This document shows, piece by piece, positions 1 to 7,900 of a stretch of DNA of 64,000 nt. Within the stretch, counting starts at the first letter, position 1, and each line of letters begins with the position of its first letter. The position numbers and the translations under genes are program-made. Origin of the DNA: Mucilaginibacter sp. KACC 22773 (GTDB lineage Bacteria > Bacteroidota > Bacteroidia > Sphingobacteriales > Sphingobacteriaceae); assembly GCF_028736215.1 (NCBI RefSeq), contig NZ_CP117883.1, positions 1,116,001-1,180,000 on the forward strand, in the 5' to 3' direction. The notes beneath the pieces were generated by a model. That model searched no databases. It saw only the letters and a program-made list of their open reading frames with translations, and was not told the origin of the DNA.

Positions 1-713
1 CCTATGCCATTACCAATGATGGCGGCATGCTGGATATGGCCAAAAACAACTTCGCCATTGTGTGGAACCGCGCCTATGATACCGCACTGGGTGGTGGACT
101 GTGGTGGACTACCGACAAGCAAACCAAAAATGCCTGCGTAAACGCACCGGCCATTATTTGCGCTATGAAGCTGTACGCCGCCACCGGCGATGCCAGCTAC
201 CAAACCAAGGCCAAGCTGCTGATGGACTGGATGGTGGCCACCCTGTACACCAGCAGCGGCGAGGTTAAGGGCGCCATAAACGCGGCAGGCACCATTACCG
301 AAGGCAGCCGCTCATACACGCAAGGCACGTTCATAGGCGCTTGCGATGCCCTGCGCCTGCAATACCCTGCCGTAAACTACGCCGCCATGGCCAATAACGT
401 AATGAACTACAGTAAAAACAACATGTGCCAAACCCCCGGCGGCATTTTGCTTGATGAGTACGACACGGCCGATACCCAGGGCTTTAAGGGCATATTTGCC
501 CGCTGGGCCTGCATTTACGTGCACTCGGCCGGGTTGCAAAGCACTTATGGCAGCTGGCTGGATGCCAACGCCACGCAGGCATGGTCGATACGCAACAGCA
601 GCGGACAAATGTGGGGCAAATGGGCCACCCGCACCCCCGACGGCACCATCCTGAACGCTTTTGAAACCACACCAGGGGTATCAATGGTGAATGGTATTTA
701 CTGGTACCGCTAA
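1..713 (+). CDS. Glycoside hydrolase family 76 (alpha-1,6-mannanase-like), 5' truncated
   Basis: The reading frame is open from base 3 of the window, so the gene begins upstream and only its last 236 or so residues are visible. The visible part resembles the C-terminal half of GH76 enzymes, which fold as an (alpha/alpha)6 barrel and cleave alpha-1,6-mannan. The stretch with GGGLWW and the following KNACVNAPA is the typical GH76 pattern (usually GGG-WW...KN...N), and an alanine-rich helical repeat pattern follows. GH76 proteins in this phylum are normally exported, but the signal peptide would lie outside the window. The catalytic Asp pair cannot be checked with confidence. The family call is fairly sure; the substrate is inferred from the family. 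Confidence 0.8.
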   Translation, partial: YAITNDGGMLDMAKNNFAIVWNRAYDTALGGGLWWTTDKQTKNACVNAPAIICAMKLYAATGDASYQTKAKLLMDWMVATLYTSSGEVKGAINAAGTITEGSRSYTQGTFIGACDALRLQYPAVNYAAMANNVMNYSKNNMCQTPGGILLDEYDTADTQGFKGIFARWACIYVHSAGLQSTYGSWLDANATQAWSIRNSSGQMWGKWATRTPDGTILNAFETTPGVSMVNGIYWYR

Positions 714-791
714 ATTAATTTAGCATGTCCCTGTTTGTTTTATAGTTTTTTGTTTGATGATGCTTTTGATACCCCCAGAAGATTAAACAAC

Positions 792-928
792 TGTGAATCA
801 GAATTTTTAGAATTTTAGCCGCAGGTGATTGTCTGAATCAGGATTTATTGAATTAAGGAATTAGCAGAATTTTAGCTGCAGGTAATTGTCTGAATCAGAA
901 TTTTAGAATTAACAAAATTTTAGTTGCA
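792..928. repeat. Tandem degenerate TCAGAATTTT-word repeat
   Basis: Three head-to-tail copies of a unit beginning TGAATCAGAATTTT and ending in a GCAGGTAATTGTC-like sequence start near 792, 833 and 891. They have diverged by substitutions and small indels. Isolated CAGAATTTT words recur near 1241 and 1300, and an inverted pair of the same words lies at 5417-5519. Confidence 0.7.
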
Positions 929-1042
929 AATTTCATTACAGAAAAAACACCTTGTCGTCCCAAAAGTGTCAGCAGAGGGAGCTTCGGGCGAAAGCGACCA
1001 AAACGATGATGGGCTGTGCGGTGGCAGGGCATAGGATGTTTT

Positions 1043-1205
1043 TGCACGTGTGGGGGCCGACCGCGCCGGGGCAAAATAAATCCAGCCCAGGTTTTGGCCG
1101 TTTTGCAGGGCAAAGGCCCGTGCGGCAAAGAAGCATTTCTGCTGACGGCCATTTTGGTTACTTTTGGGGCTTCAAAAGTAACAAGCCCCCCGCGGCGAAT
1201 GAGCG
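1043..1205. repeat. GC-rich REP-like block with perfect hairpin
   Basis: This block is visibly richer in G and C than the flanking DNA. It contains a perfect 10-bp inverted repeat, GTTACTTTTG at 1157-1166 and CAAAAGTAAC at 1173-1182, with a 6-base loop. From memory, the same hairpin with similar flanks is frequent between genes in related Bacteroidota, where it produces spurious short ORFs. Calling it a dispersed REP-like element is an inference, because no second copy occurs in this window. Confidence 0.5.
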
Positions 1206-1481
1206 GGCCGATGTTGTAGTTTCTACAAAATAATTTCGTAAATCAGAATTTTTCACATGTAAATGATTTTTAAAGGTGTTCAAGAGGGCTGCGCCGTTTT
1301 CAGAATTAAAGAATGAGCAGAATTTTACGGTGCCCAACGAGTGCTTTACGTGGGGTGGCAGGTATGTAATAAGGGTGTAACAAGGTGCTAACAGAACCTG
1401 GCAGGGTGTTCACGGGTACAAACATCCACAGGCCACCCACCTCCGGCAAAACAGGACCAATTTACCTCGCCCTGAAATTAT

Positions 1482-1564
1482 CCGAACACTTAATTATCTG
1501 ATATATAATATTTTAAGTGTTCGGCCCCGAACACCTGTTTATTCCTGTAAAAAACCGAACACCT
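1482..1564. promoter_or_regulatory. Cluster of CCGAACAC boxes upstream of argH
   Basis: CCGAACACTTAA at 1482-1493 and its exact reverse complement at 1513-1524 form a 12-bp perfect inverted repeat around an AT-rich 19-base centre. Two further direct copies of CCGAACACCT begin at 1527 and 1555. The boxes lie about 105-190 bases upstream of argH. This could be a multi-site operator or a structured repeat. No regulator can be named from sequence alone. Confidence 0.4.
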
Positions 1565-1606
1565 GGCGGTAGTATCAAACCCTAACTTGTAACCGACGCT
1601 TCAAAA

Positions 1607-1652
1607 ATCTTGATACCTGATACTTGCGACTTGATACTAAAATCTTGCTACT
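1607..1652. repeat. Stutter repeat of CTTGATACTTG words
   Basis: Imperfect tandem copies of the word CTTGATAC(T)TG run up to the argH promoter. A short reverse-complement word, AGTATCAA, lies near 1571. The same words form larger palindromes at 28520-28605 and 40620-40802. Confidence 0.7.
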
Positions 1653-1658
1653 AAACTT

Positions 1659-1666
1659 TACATTTG
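1659..1666 (+). promoter_or_regulatory. Bacteroidota -7 promoter element for argH
   Basis: TACATTTG matches the TAnnTTTG -7 consensus of the Bacteroidota primary sigma factor. It ends only four bases before the argH ATG, so transcription would start at or near the start codon and the mRNA would be essentially leaderless. A good -33 element is not evident. Confidence 0.5.
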
Positions 1667-1670
1667 CACC

Positions 1671-3005
1671 ATGAGTAAGTTATGGCAAAAAACTACTAAT
1701 GTAAATCAGCTGGTAGAGGATTTCACCGTAGGCAAGGATAGGGAATTTGACCAGGAAATGGCTGCATTTGATGTACTGGGTTCGCTGGCCCATACCCGTA
1801 TGCTCCAAAGCATCGGCCTGATGGATAGTGCTGATCTTGAGCTTGTTCAGCGCGAGTTAAAGGCCATTTATGCCGATATTGAGGCCGGTAATTTCACCAT
1901 TGAAGATGGGGTGGAGGATGTACACTCGCAGGTAGAAATGCTGCTAACCCAACGCATTGGCGATGCCGGCAAAAAGATCCATTCCGGCCGCTCCCGCAAC
2001 GACCAGGTGCTGGTCGACCTCAAATTATTCTTCCGCCATCAGCTGCAACAGGTGGTTGAGGAAACCGAAACCCTTTTCCGCCAGTTGATTACACTAAGCG
2101 AGCAGCATAAAGATATACTGCTGCCCGGCTACACCCACCTGCAGGTGGCCATGCCATCCTCGTTTGGCCTGTGGTTTGGTGCCTATGCCGAAAGCCTTGC
2201 CGATGACCTTGAACTGGTGCTGGCTGCTTATAAAATCACTAACAAAAACCCCCTGGGTTCGGCAGCTGGTTATGGCTCGTCGTTTCCGCTTAACCGTACG
2301 CTAACTACCCAATTATTAGGGTTTGATAGCCTGAATTACAACGTAGTATACGCCCAGATGGGTCGCGGTAAAACCGAGCGGATCATTGCCCAGGCCTTAT
2401 CAAGTATAGCCGCTACACTTGCCAAAATGGCTATGGATCAGGCACTTTACCTGAGCCAGAACTTTGCCTTTGTAAGCTACCCCGATACACTAACTACCGG
2501 CAGCAGCATTATGCCACACAAAAAAAATCCGGATGTTTGGGAAATTATGCGTGGCAAATGCAACCGCCTGCAAGCCCTGCCAACCGATGTAGCCATGATG
2601 ACCACCAACCTGCCATCCGGCTATCACCGCGAGCTGCAACTACTCAAAGAGCTCCTGTTCCCCGCCTTTGCCGACCTGAAGAAATGCCTGCATATGGCCA
2701 CCTTCATGCTCCAAAATATAACAGTGAATGCTGATATACTGAAGGACACCAAGTACGCTTACCTATTTAGCGTTGAGGAAGTTAACCGCATGGTATTAAG
2801 CGGAACCCCTTTCAGGGATGCCTACAAACAAGTAGGTTTAGCTATAGAGCGAGGCGATTTTAACCCCGATAAAACTGTAAACCACACCCACGAAGGCAGT
2901 ATAGGCAACCTGGGTAACCAGCATATTACCGCCGCCTTTGATAAGCTGCTGACTAACTTTGATTTTGGGAAAGTTGAAACGGCAATAAAGGAGCTGGTGG
3001 CCTAA
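1671..3005 (+). CDS. argH: Argininosuccinate lyase
   Basis: ArgH cleaves argininosuccinate to arginine and fumarate, the last step of arginine synthesis, in the cytoplasm. The 444-residue protein carries the fumarase/aspartase superfamily signature GSSIMPHKKNPD around residue 277, with the flexible-loop Ser and the Lys in place. It also has the HSGRSRNDQV substrate-binding stretch near residue 104 and GYTHLQ with its conserved His near residue 155. Length is normal for the Bacteroidota form. The ATG follows a TAnnTTTG box directly and no Shine-Dalgarno is seen. No other arg gene is adjacent; instead a small HAD protein starts three bases after the stop. The call is secure. Confidence 0.97.
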   Translation: MSKLWQKTTNVNQLVEDFTVGKDREFDQEMAAFDVLGSLAHTRMLQSIGLMDSADLELVQRELKAIYADIEAGNFTIEDGVEDVHSQVEMLLTQRIGDAGKKIHSGRSRNDQVLVDLKLFFRHQLQQVVEETETLFRQLITLSEQHKDILLPGYTHLQVAMPSSFGLWFGAYAESLADDLELVLAAYKITNKNPLGSAAGYGSSFPLNRTLTTQLLGFDSLNYNVVYAQMGRGKTERIIAQALSSIAATLAKMAMDQALYLSQNFAFVSYPDTLTTGSSIMPHKKNPDVWEIMRGKCNRLQALPTDVAMMTTNLPSGYHRELQLLKELLFPAFADLKKCLHMATFMLQNITVNADILKDTKYAYLFSVEEVNRMVLSGTPFRDAYKQVGLAIERGDFNPDKTVNHTHEGSIGNLGNQHITAAFDKLLTNFDFGKVETAIKELVA

Positions 3006-3008
3006 CAA

Positions 3009-3473
3009 ATGGTAATCCTGCTGGATATAGATGGAGTATTGGTAACCGAACCGTCCTGGAAAAAGGTAGAAATTGGTGCCGATGGGTTCATGCTGTTTAA
3101 CAAACAATCGGCAGAAAATCTGGTTGATATTTTGTCGCTAACAGGTGCCGACGTGGTTTTATCCAGTACACATAGGATTAGCTTTACTATTGAACGTTGG
3201 CTGGAGATCTTCAAGATCAGGGGGATAACTATTAGTAAATTATCTAAACTTAACGATAGGCAATCACTGTCGGATATGCAGGATCGTGGTAGCGAAATTC
3301 AGGAGTGGATACATAAGAACGGTGAGGCGAACTACGTCATTATAGATGATGACTTGTCAATAAATAACTTGCCAAATGCTATAAAGCAAAGGTGGGTTAC
3401 CATCAAACCCTATCTTGGAATTGATATTGAGGCCAAACAAAAGGCCTTGGATATCCTTTTAAATAATCGGTGA
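3009..3473 (+). CDS. Small HAD-like phosphatase domain protein (Swiss Army Knife RNA-repair HAD type)
   Basis: This 154-residue protein consists almost entirely of a compact HAD domain. Motif I is LLDIDGVLV (D6 and D8), motif II is the SST at residues 52-54, an RGSEIQEWI segment near 93-101 matches the conserved helix of this subgroup, and motif IV is the DDD at 113-115. The pattern fits the stand-alone HAD domains that also occur in multi-domain 'Swiss Army Knife' RNA-repair proteins. A phosphatase or nucleic-acid-end processing role is known for the superfamily only; the substrate is unknown. It starts three bases after the argH stop and is probably co-transcribed with it. Confidence 0.7.
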   Translation: MVILLDIDGVLVTEPSWKKVEIGADGFMLFNKQSAENLVDILSLTGADVVLSSTHRISFTIERWLEIFKIRGITISKLSKLNDRQSLSDMQDRGSEIQEWIHKNGEANYVIIDDDLSINNLPNAIKQRWVTIKPYLGIDIEAKQKALDILLNNR

Positions 3474-3504
3474 AATGACCCTATAAATCAGTGTAATCCT
3501 AAAA

Positions 3505-3714
3505 ATGAACGGACAAAACAGAAGCGATATATACCCCGGACTGGAAGTTGATATTATCCTAAAAAAAGACCAGCGAACTGGAACGCTTACCCGCGGCATT
3601 GTGAAAAGGCTGTTAACCAGTGCATCATACCATTCCCGCGGCATTAAGGTACAGCTGGATGATGGCCAGGTTGGCCGCGTAGCCTGGATTGTTGATGAGG
3701 AAGATAATTCATAA
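3505..3714 (+). CDS. YwbE family protein (DUF2196)
   Basis: The whole 69-residue product matches the small YwbE/DUF2196 family: an N-terminal RSDIYPGLEVDIILKKDQ, then RTGTLTRGIVKRLLT, and a glycine-containing C-terminal strand, GIKVQLDDGQVGRV. The family is widespread in Bacteria, always short and has no established function. Its strand-rich, KOW-like appearance suggests a small beta barrel that could bind RNA or protein (inference). It lies 31 bases after the HAD gene in the same orientation and probably shares its transcript. Confidence 0.85.
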   Translation: MNGQNRSDIYPGLEVDIILKKDQRTGTLTRGIVKRLLTSASYHSRGIKVQLDDGQVGRVAWIVDEEDNS

Positions 3715-3769
3715 TTTCTACACAATTGTTTACCATATTTACCTTGTACTTACCATAGTACAATCCTAT

Positions 3770-4474
3770 ATGCCTGCAAACCCTCAACGAAAATCGAAAT
3801 TATGGTTACGGTTAGATACGCATCACCGTTTATTAATTTCGTTTATTGTAGCTATTGCCACCCTGGCTTTTATTTGGGAACGTTTTAGTATACCAGCAAT
3901 CGTCTTGGTTACGTGGTCGGCATTTGGGTTGAGCGTTATAGTGATGGATTGGATTATCATCCTGTCGTCGCACCCAAAGGAGGTTAGGCACATAGCCAAA
4001 ATTGAGGATTCCAGCCGGGTGTTGATATTTGCTTTTGTAATTGTAGCATCCATCATTAGTCTCCTGGCAATTTTTTTCCTGCTCAAATCATCTAAACAGC
4101 TATCGCCTGCCGTAGTTACAGGGCATGTGTTGTTAGGAATGACGTCGGTAATTATCTCCTGGATATTGGTGCACACCATATTTACCCTGCGTTATGCCCA
4201 TATGTATTACGCCACAGATACCGACGGTGATAACAAGACTAAACCTTTGGGCGGACTGGAGTTTCCAGGCGATGAGAAGGGTTTTGAGCCTGATTATCTT
4301 GATTTTGTATACTTCTCTTTTGTGTTGGGGATGACTTTCCAGGTATCGGATATCGAGATCTCATCCCGGCAAATCCGCCGCCTGGCCTGGATTCACGGCA
4401 TGATATCTTTTGCCTTTAATACTGCTATTGTGGCTTTGAGTATCAACGTGATATCAGGACTGGTATCAAACTAA
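3770..4474 (+). CDS. DUF1345 integral membrane protein
   Basis: The 234-residue product has about five membrane segments (roughly residues 20-38, 42-65, 84-106, 117-140 and 207-230). It carries the DUF1345 signature DFVYFSFVLGMTFQVSD near 178-194, followed by SRQIRRLAWIHGMISFAFNT. The family's function is not established. The open frame extends upstream to a TTG at 3689 that would overlap the YwbE gene, so the ATG at 3770, followed by a basic N-terminus, is chosen. Its stop codon overlaps that of the convergent DUF72 gene by four bases, leaving no room for a terminator. Confidence 0.85.
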   Translation: MPANPQRKSKLWLRLDTHHRLLISFIVAIATLAFIWERFSIPAIVLVTWSAFGLSVIVMDWIIILSSHPKEVRHIAKIEDSSRVLIFAFVIVASIISLLAIFFLLKSSKQLSPAVVTGHVLLGMTSVIISWILVHTIFTLRYAHMYYATDTDGDNKTKPLGGLEFPGDEKGFEPDYLDFVYFSFVLGMTFQVSDIEISSRQIRRLAWIHGMISFAFNTAIVALSINVISGLVSN

Positions 4475-5397
4475 AATAAACCACCCTGCTGATCAATAAA
4501 TTTGGGGCGAAGTAAATTGGTGCCAAGGACCGCGTTTAATTTTTGGGTTACATAATCTGATAGTATGGGCGAAAACCGTTCATCATGCTGATGCATAAAA
4601 AACCAGACCGATTTTAAACCTTCCTGCTGCCATTTTTTTATCCTTTCTACCCACATATCCAGGCGGGCTTCATCAATACTGTATTCGCCTATTTTATCGG
4701 TACAGCCCACAAAACGGATGAAGGCATGAGGTGTAGGTAAACTCATGTGTATTACGTCCCGGCGTCCGGAAGCATCGGTTATTACGGCGCCAATATTAAG
4801 ATCGCGAAACAGGCCGAATACCTTGTCGCTGTTTTCCTGTTGGGCAAACCATTCTTTATGCCGCAGCTCTACAAAAACGGGTACATCTTTGGGCAAGGCT
4901 TCCAGGTATGCTTTCAGCTCGGGGAAGCTTTTGGGTGTGTAGTTATCGCTCAATTGCAAAAATAGTGGTCCCAGCTTTTCGCCAAATGCCATGATGCCTT
5001 CATAGTAAGTTGTTGTAACATCGTCGGCATTTTTTAACCTGCGGATGTGGCTGATGCTTTGCGAAAATTTGGGGCAGAATTTAAAATTGGGGTTGCTTTC
5101 GGCCTTGGCTTTCCATTTGGCAATTGTATCCGGTCCATAAATGTTATAAAATGTGGCATTCAGTTCAATGCAATCAAAGTGTTTTACATATTCATCCAAA
5201 AAGTTAGCTTCCTTGGTTTTAGGCGGATAGATTTGACCAATCCACTCCTTGCGCCCCCATTTGGCACAACCTACGTGAACCTGTATTGGCTCATTGTTTT
5301 TAGCCGTTGCTAATACCTTAGTGGTGAGTTCTGTATCGGGCGGAAGGGTAAAATCTATTAAGGGTAATTCTTCGGGTGCTACTTTGCCAAATTCCAT
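4471..5397 (-). CDS. DUF72 domain-containing protein (YecE-like)
   Basis: The 308-residue cytoplasmic protein has the DUF72/YecE layout: a start strand HVGCAKWGRKEWIGQIYP near residue 41, then LDEYVKHFDCIELNATFYNIY, FKFCPKFSQSISH and PVFVELRHKEWF, consistent with a TIM-barrel fold. The biochemical role is unknown. Two acidic/aromatic clusters that line the barrel in the family (E of IELNATFY and E of VELRH) are present. It stands alone on the minus strand, separated from the upstream amidase gene by a stutter repeat at 5417-5519, and overlaps the convergent DUF1345 gene by four bases. Confidence 0.88.
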   Translation of the reverse strand: MEFGKVAPEELPLIDFTLPPDTELTTKVLATAKNNEPIQVHVGCAKWGRKEWIGQIYPPKTKEANFLDEYVKHFDCIELNATFYNIYGPDTIAKWKAKAESNPNFKFCPKFSQSISHIRRLKNADDVTTTYYEGIMAFGEKLGPLFLQLSDNYTPKSFPELKAYLEALPKDVPVFVELRHKEWFAQQENSDKVFGLFRDLNIGAVITDASGRRDVIHMSLPTPHAFIRFVGCTDKIGEYSIDEARLDMWVERIKKWQQEGLKSVWFFMHQHDERFSPILSDYVTQKLNAVLGTNLLRPKFIDQQGGLF

Positions 5398-5416
5398 GAT
5401 TAGTTGATTAAGTATC

Positions 5417-5519
5417 TGAATCAGAATTTTCAGAATTTCAGAATTTTAAAAATAGTAATATTGATAGAAAGTTTTCTATTCTGCTAATTAAATAATTCTG
5501 TAAATTTTGATTCTGACAA
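5417..5519. repeat. Inverted stutter repeat of CAGAATTTT words
   Basis: The left half is a run of AATCAGAATTTTCAGAATTT-type words. The right half, ending at the amidase stop, is a degenerate reverse complement (ATTCTG...AATTCTG...TTTTGATTCTGAC). The centre ATAGAAAGTTTTCTAT can form a short hairpin. This is the same word family as 792-928 and fills the whole gap between the DUF72 and amidase genes. Confidence 0.7.
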
Positions 5520-7151
5520 TTACCCCAACAAATCCACCTTAAACAAAGGCTTAACTCGTTTTTTGCTCGCCTGCTCGTAAGCATATCCCAGTTTAATAAT
5601 ATCGCCTTCTTTCCAGGCTGTGCTGAAAAACGACAGGCCAATAGGCAAGCCATGTAGCAATCCCATGGGTACAGTAATGTGCGGATAGCCCGCCATAGCC
5701 GCCGGACTGGAAAAGCCGAAACCGTTATCATAATCGCCATTTATAAGGTCGATGCAAACCGCGGGGCCGTTGGTGGGGCCTATGATGGCATCCAGTTTGT
5801 TATCGGTTAAAATCTTATCTATCGCTTTGCGGGTGCCGGCATTGGTTTGCTTTACGGCTTTCAGGTATTCTTCGGTATTTAGGTCGCCTTTGGCCTGGGC
5901 CAGTTCAAGGGTTTCCTGTTTAAAAAATGGCATCGCCTTGGCTTCGTTTTGCTTGTTATAGGCAATTACATCGGCCAGGGTTTTTACTTTGCTGTTGGCA
6001 TTGCTTAAATACTGGTTCAGCCCATCTTTAAATTCATATAATAAAACCGGGAACTCGCTTTTGCCAATATCTTTCAGTTCTTTATTCAGCTCAACTTCAA
6101 TTACGGTAGCGCCTTTACTTTCCAGGGTTTTAATGGCATCTTTCAGTAAAGCCACCATGCCTGGGTTACCCTCCATTGCCGATTTTTCGACCCCGAGGCG
6201 TTTGCCTTTTAAGCCGTCGGCATCCAAAAATTTGGTGTAATCAGCTTCGGCCTTGCCTTTGCCGGCCAAAGTAAAACTATCTTGTGGGTCAACGCCGGCC
6301 AAGGCACTTAAAAAAATGGCCGCATCCTTAACGGTGCGGGCCATAGGCCCGGCGGTGTCCTGCGTTTTGGAGATAGGAATAATGCCCGATCTGCTCCATA
6401 ACCCCACAGTAGGTTTAATGCCCACCAGCCCGTTTACTGACGATGGCGATACGATTGAGCCATCGGTTTCGGTGCCAATGGCTATGGTGCATAAGTTGGC
6501 CGCTACAGCAGTCCCCGAACCTGCGCTTGAGCCGCTGGGGTTACGATCGAGAATGTAGGGGCATTTGGTTTGCCCGCCCCGGCTGCTCCATGCACTGGTA
6601 GAGTGTGTTGAACGGAAGTTGGCCCACTCGCTTAAATTGGTTTTGCCCAATAAAACCGCGCCGGCCTCGCGTAATTTGTGTACGATAAAAGCGTCCTGTT
6701 TGGCAAAATTGTCACTCAGGGCCAGCGAACCGGCAGTGGTATGCATATTATCGCCGGTGTTTATGTTATCTTTTATCAGCACGGGTATGCCATGTAAGGG
6801 GCCGCGTACCTTACCCTTCTCCCGCTCTTTATCCATGGCATCGGCCATGTTTAAAGCATCCTTATTTAATTCAATAACGGAGTTTAGCTTAGGGCCATTC
6901 TTGTCAATTTCGTCAATTCGTTTCAGGTAAAGTTCGGTAAGCAGGCGCGAGGTATATTGCTTCGCCCTCATTTTTTCCTGCAAATCGGTTATAGTAGCTT
7001 CCGAAAGCTCGAACAGATCATCCTTACTATCTGTAGCGGTGGTATCTGGTTTTTTATCGTCTGCTGCTGGCTGGCTGCATGATGCAGTGACCAATGTTGA
7101 TAACGTAAGGCCAGCTAATGACCCTGTTTTAAGAAAATTTCGTCTGTGCAT
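5520..7151 (-). CDS. Amidase-signature family hydrolase, predicted Tat-exported lipoprotein
   Basis: The 543-residue protein belongs to the amidase-signature superfamily, which hydrolyses C-N bonds with a Ser-cisSer-Lys triad. In the numbering used here the likely triad is K127 (PVLIKDN), S209 (NPSGSSAGSG) and S232 (GTETDGSIV). The start at 7151 is preferred to the longer frame to 7211 because it places RRNFLK, a twin-arginine motif, at residues 3-8. A hydrophobic stretch and a lipobox ending VTASC (about residue 25) follow. The enzyme is therefore likely folded in the cytoplasm, exported by Tat and lipid-anchored. Its closest functional type, GatA-like or aryl/acyl amidase, cannot be told. 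No gatB/gatC genes are near, which argues against a tRNA amidotransferase. Confidence 0.87.
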   Translation of the reverse strand: MHRRNFLKTGSLAGLTLSTLVTASCSQPAADDKKPDTTATDSKDDLFELSEATITDLQEKMRAKQYTSRLLTELYLKRIDEIDKNGPKLNSVIELNKDALNMADAMDKEREKGKVRGPLHGIPVLIKDNINTGDNMHTTAGSLALSDNFAKQDAFIVHKLREAGAVLLGKTNLSEWANFRSTHSTSAWSSRGGQTKCPYILDRNPSGSSAGSGTAVAANLCTIAIGTETDGSIVSPSSVNGLVGIKPTVGLWSRSGIIPISKTQDTAGPMARTVKDAAIFLSALAGVDPQDSFTLAGKGKAEADYTKFLDADGLKGKRLGVEKSAMEGNPGMVALLKDAIKTLESKGATVIEVELNKELKDIGKSEFPVLLYEFKDGLNQYLSNANSKVKTLADVIAYNKQNEAKAMPFFKQETLELAQAKGDLNTEEYLKAVKQTNAGTRKAIDKILTDNKLDAIIGPTNGPAVCIDLINGDYDNGFGFSSPAAMAGYPHITVPMGLLHGLPIGLSFFSTAWKEGDIIKLGYAYEQASKKRVKPLFKVDLLG

Positions 7152-7269
7152 AACCGGTTGTTGAAAAGCATCTACAAGTAACAAAATATTTGCCGGATAA
7201 AAAATTATCAACCTAAAATGTTACAACATGTATTCATGTACAGCCGGTTTATGCACGGGCGGTTAGCAA

Positions 7270-7812
7270 TTAACGTTTGGCATATATAATTAACGATGCT
7301 TTCGCGATAACATTCTGGTTTAACATAAAGCCAACCAATGCGGGTGATGCCTTATCGCCAATGCCAAGCTTATCTGTTTTTAAGGCGAAAATGGTGATGA
7401 CATAGCCGTGCGCAGCATCATTTACCGGTGGGCAGGGGCCGCCATAACCTGGAACACCAAAATCGGTGTTGCCTTGCATGGTGCCAGCGGGCAATCCATT
7501 TGCAGATTGACTGCCCGCGCCTTGTTTAAGTTGATGAACACTGGCAGGGATATCAAAAACAACCCAGTGCCACCATCCACTGCCGGTAGGGGCGTTGGGA
7601 TCGTACATGGTAATAGCGAAGCTTTTGGTGCCTTGTGGTGCATTTTGCCATTCCAGTTGCGGCGATTTATTTAACCCTGTGCAGCCAAATGTATTTGATG
7701 CAAATTCATTGGTGAATTGCCCGCCCAGGTCGGCGCTTTTTAATGTAAATGTTTGTGCTTTGGTGCTTAAGCAGCTTAGGGCAGCAAATAAAAATAAGAA
7801 GAACTTTTTCAT
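7270..7812 (-). CDS. YbhB/YbcL-type phosphatidylethanolamine-binding-like protein, secreted
   Basis: The 180-residue product begins with a clear signal peptide (MKKFFLFLFAALSCLSTKAQ), so the ATG at 7812 is chosen over one nine codons upstream. The mature part carries both PEBP/Raf-kinase-inhibitor-like signatures: SFAITMYDPNAPTGSGWWHWVVFDIP near 70-95, with the DP and H of the ligand pocket, and GYGGPCPPVNDAAHGYVITIFAL near 127-150. Bacterial members bind small anionic ligands, but a physiological role is not established. It lies 88 bases downstream of an AraC-type regulator in the same orientation and may be one of its targets (inference). Confidence 0.9.
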   Translation of the reverse strand: MKKFFLFLFAALSCLSTKAQTFTLKSADLGGQFTNEFASNTFGCTGLNKSPQLEWQNAPQGTKSFAITMYDPNAPTGSGWWHWVVFDIPASVHQLKQGAGSQSANGLPAGTMQGNTDFGVPGYGGPCPPVNDAAHGYVITIFALKTDKLGIGDKASPALVGFMLNQNVIAKASLIIYAKR

Positions 7813-7900
7813 GATTTTCTGGATATAAATAATATCCAAATGTGGCTTATTTTCAGTGGCAGGCGTTAATGCCGCCGGCTCAAAAACTATTGAAAACAGC

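Larger units (their letters stand above)
714..1670. other. Long non-coding, repeat-rich intergenic region
   Basis: This 957-base stretch has no convincing gene. It holds, in order, three diverged direct copies of a TCAGAATTTTAGAATT-type unit, a GC-richer block with a perfect hairpin (GTTACTTTTG stem), a cluster of CCGAACAC boxes, a stutter repeat made of CTTGATACTTG words, and a TAnnTTTG promoter just before argH. ORFs of 60-95 codons can be drawn across 895-1233 on both strands, but they follow the repeat block and have no recognisable domain. Confidence 0.7.

Noticed and set aside
895..1233. ORFs of 67-93 codons on both strands in the repeat-rich gap
   Set aside because: They overlap each other on opposite strands, follow a GC-rich repeat block, have no signal, motif or promoter, and look like the spurious ORFs this repeat type usually produces.
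3689..3769. N-terminal extension of the DUF1345 gene
   Set aside because: It starts with TTG inside the YwbE gene and adds residues unlike the family; the ATG at 3770 fits the family length.
5438..5740. 100-codon minus-strand ORF over the amidase 3' end
   Set aside because: It overlaps a clear amidase gene in another frame and its end is repeat-derived.
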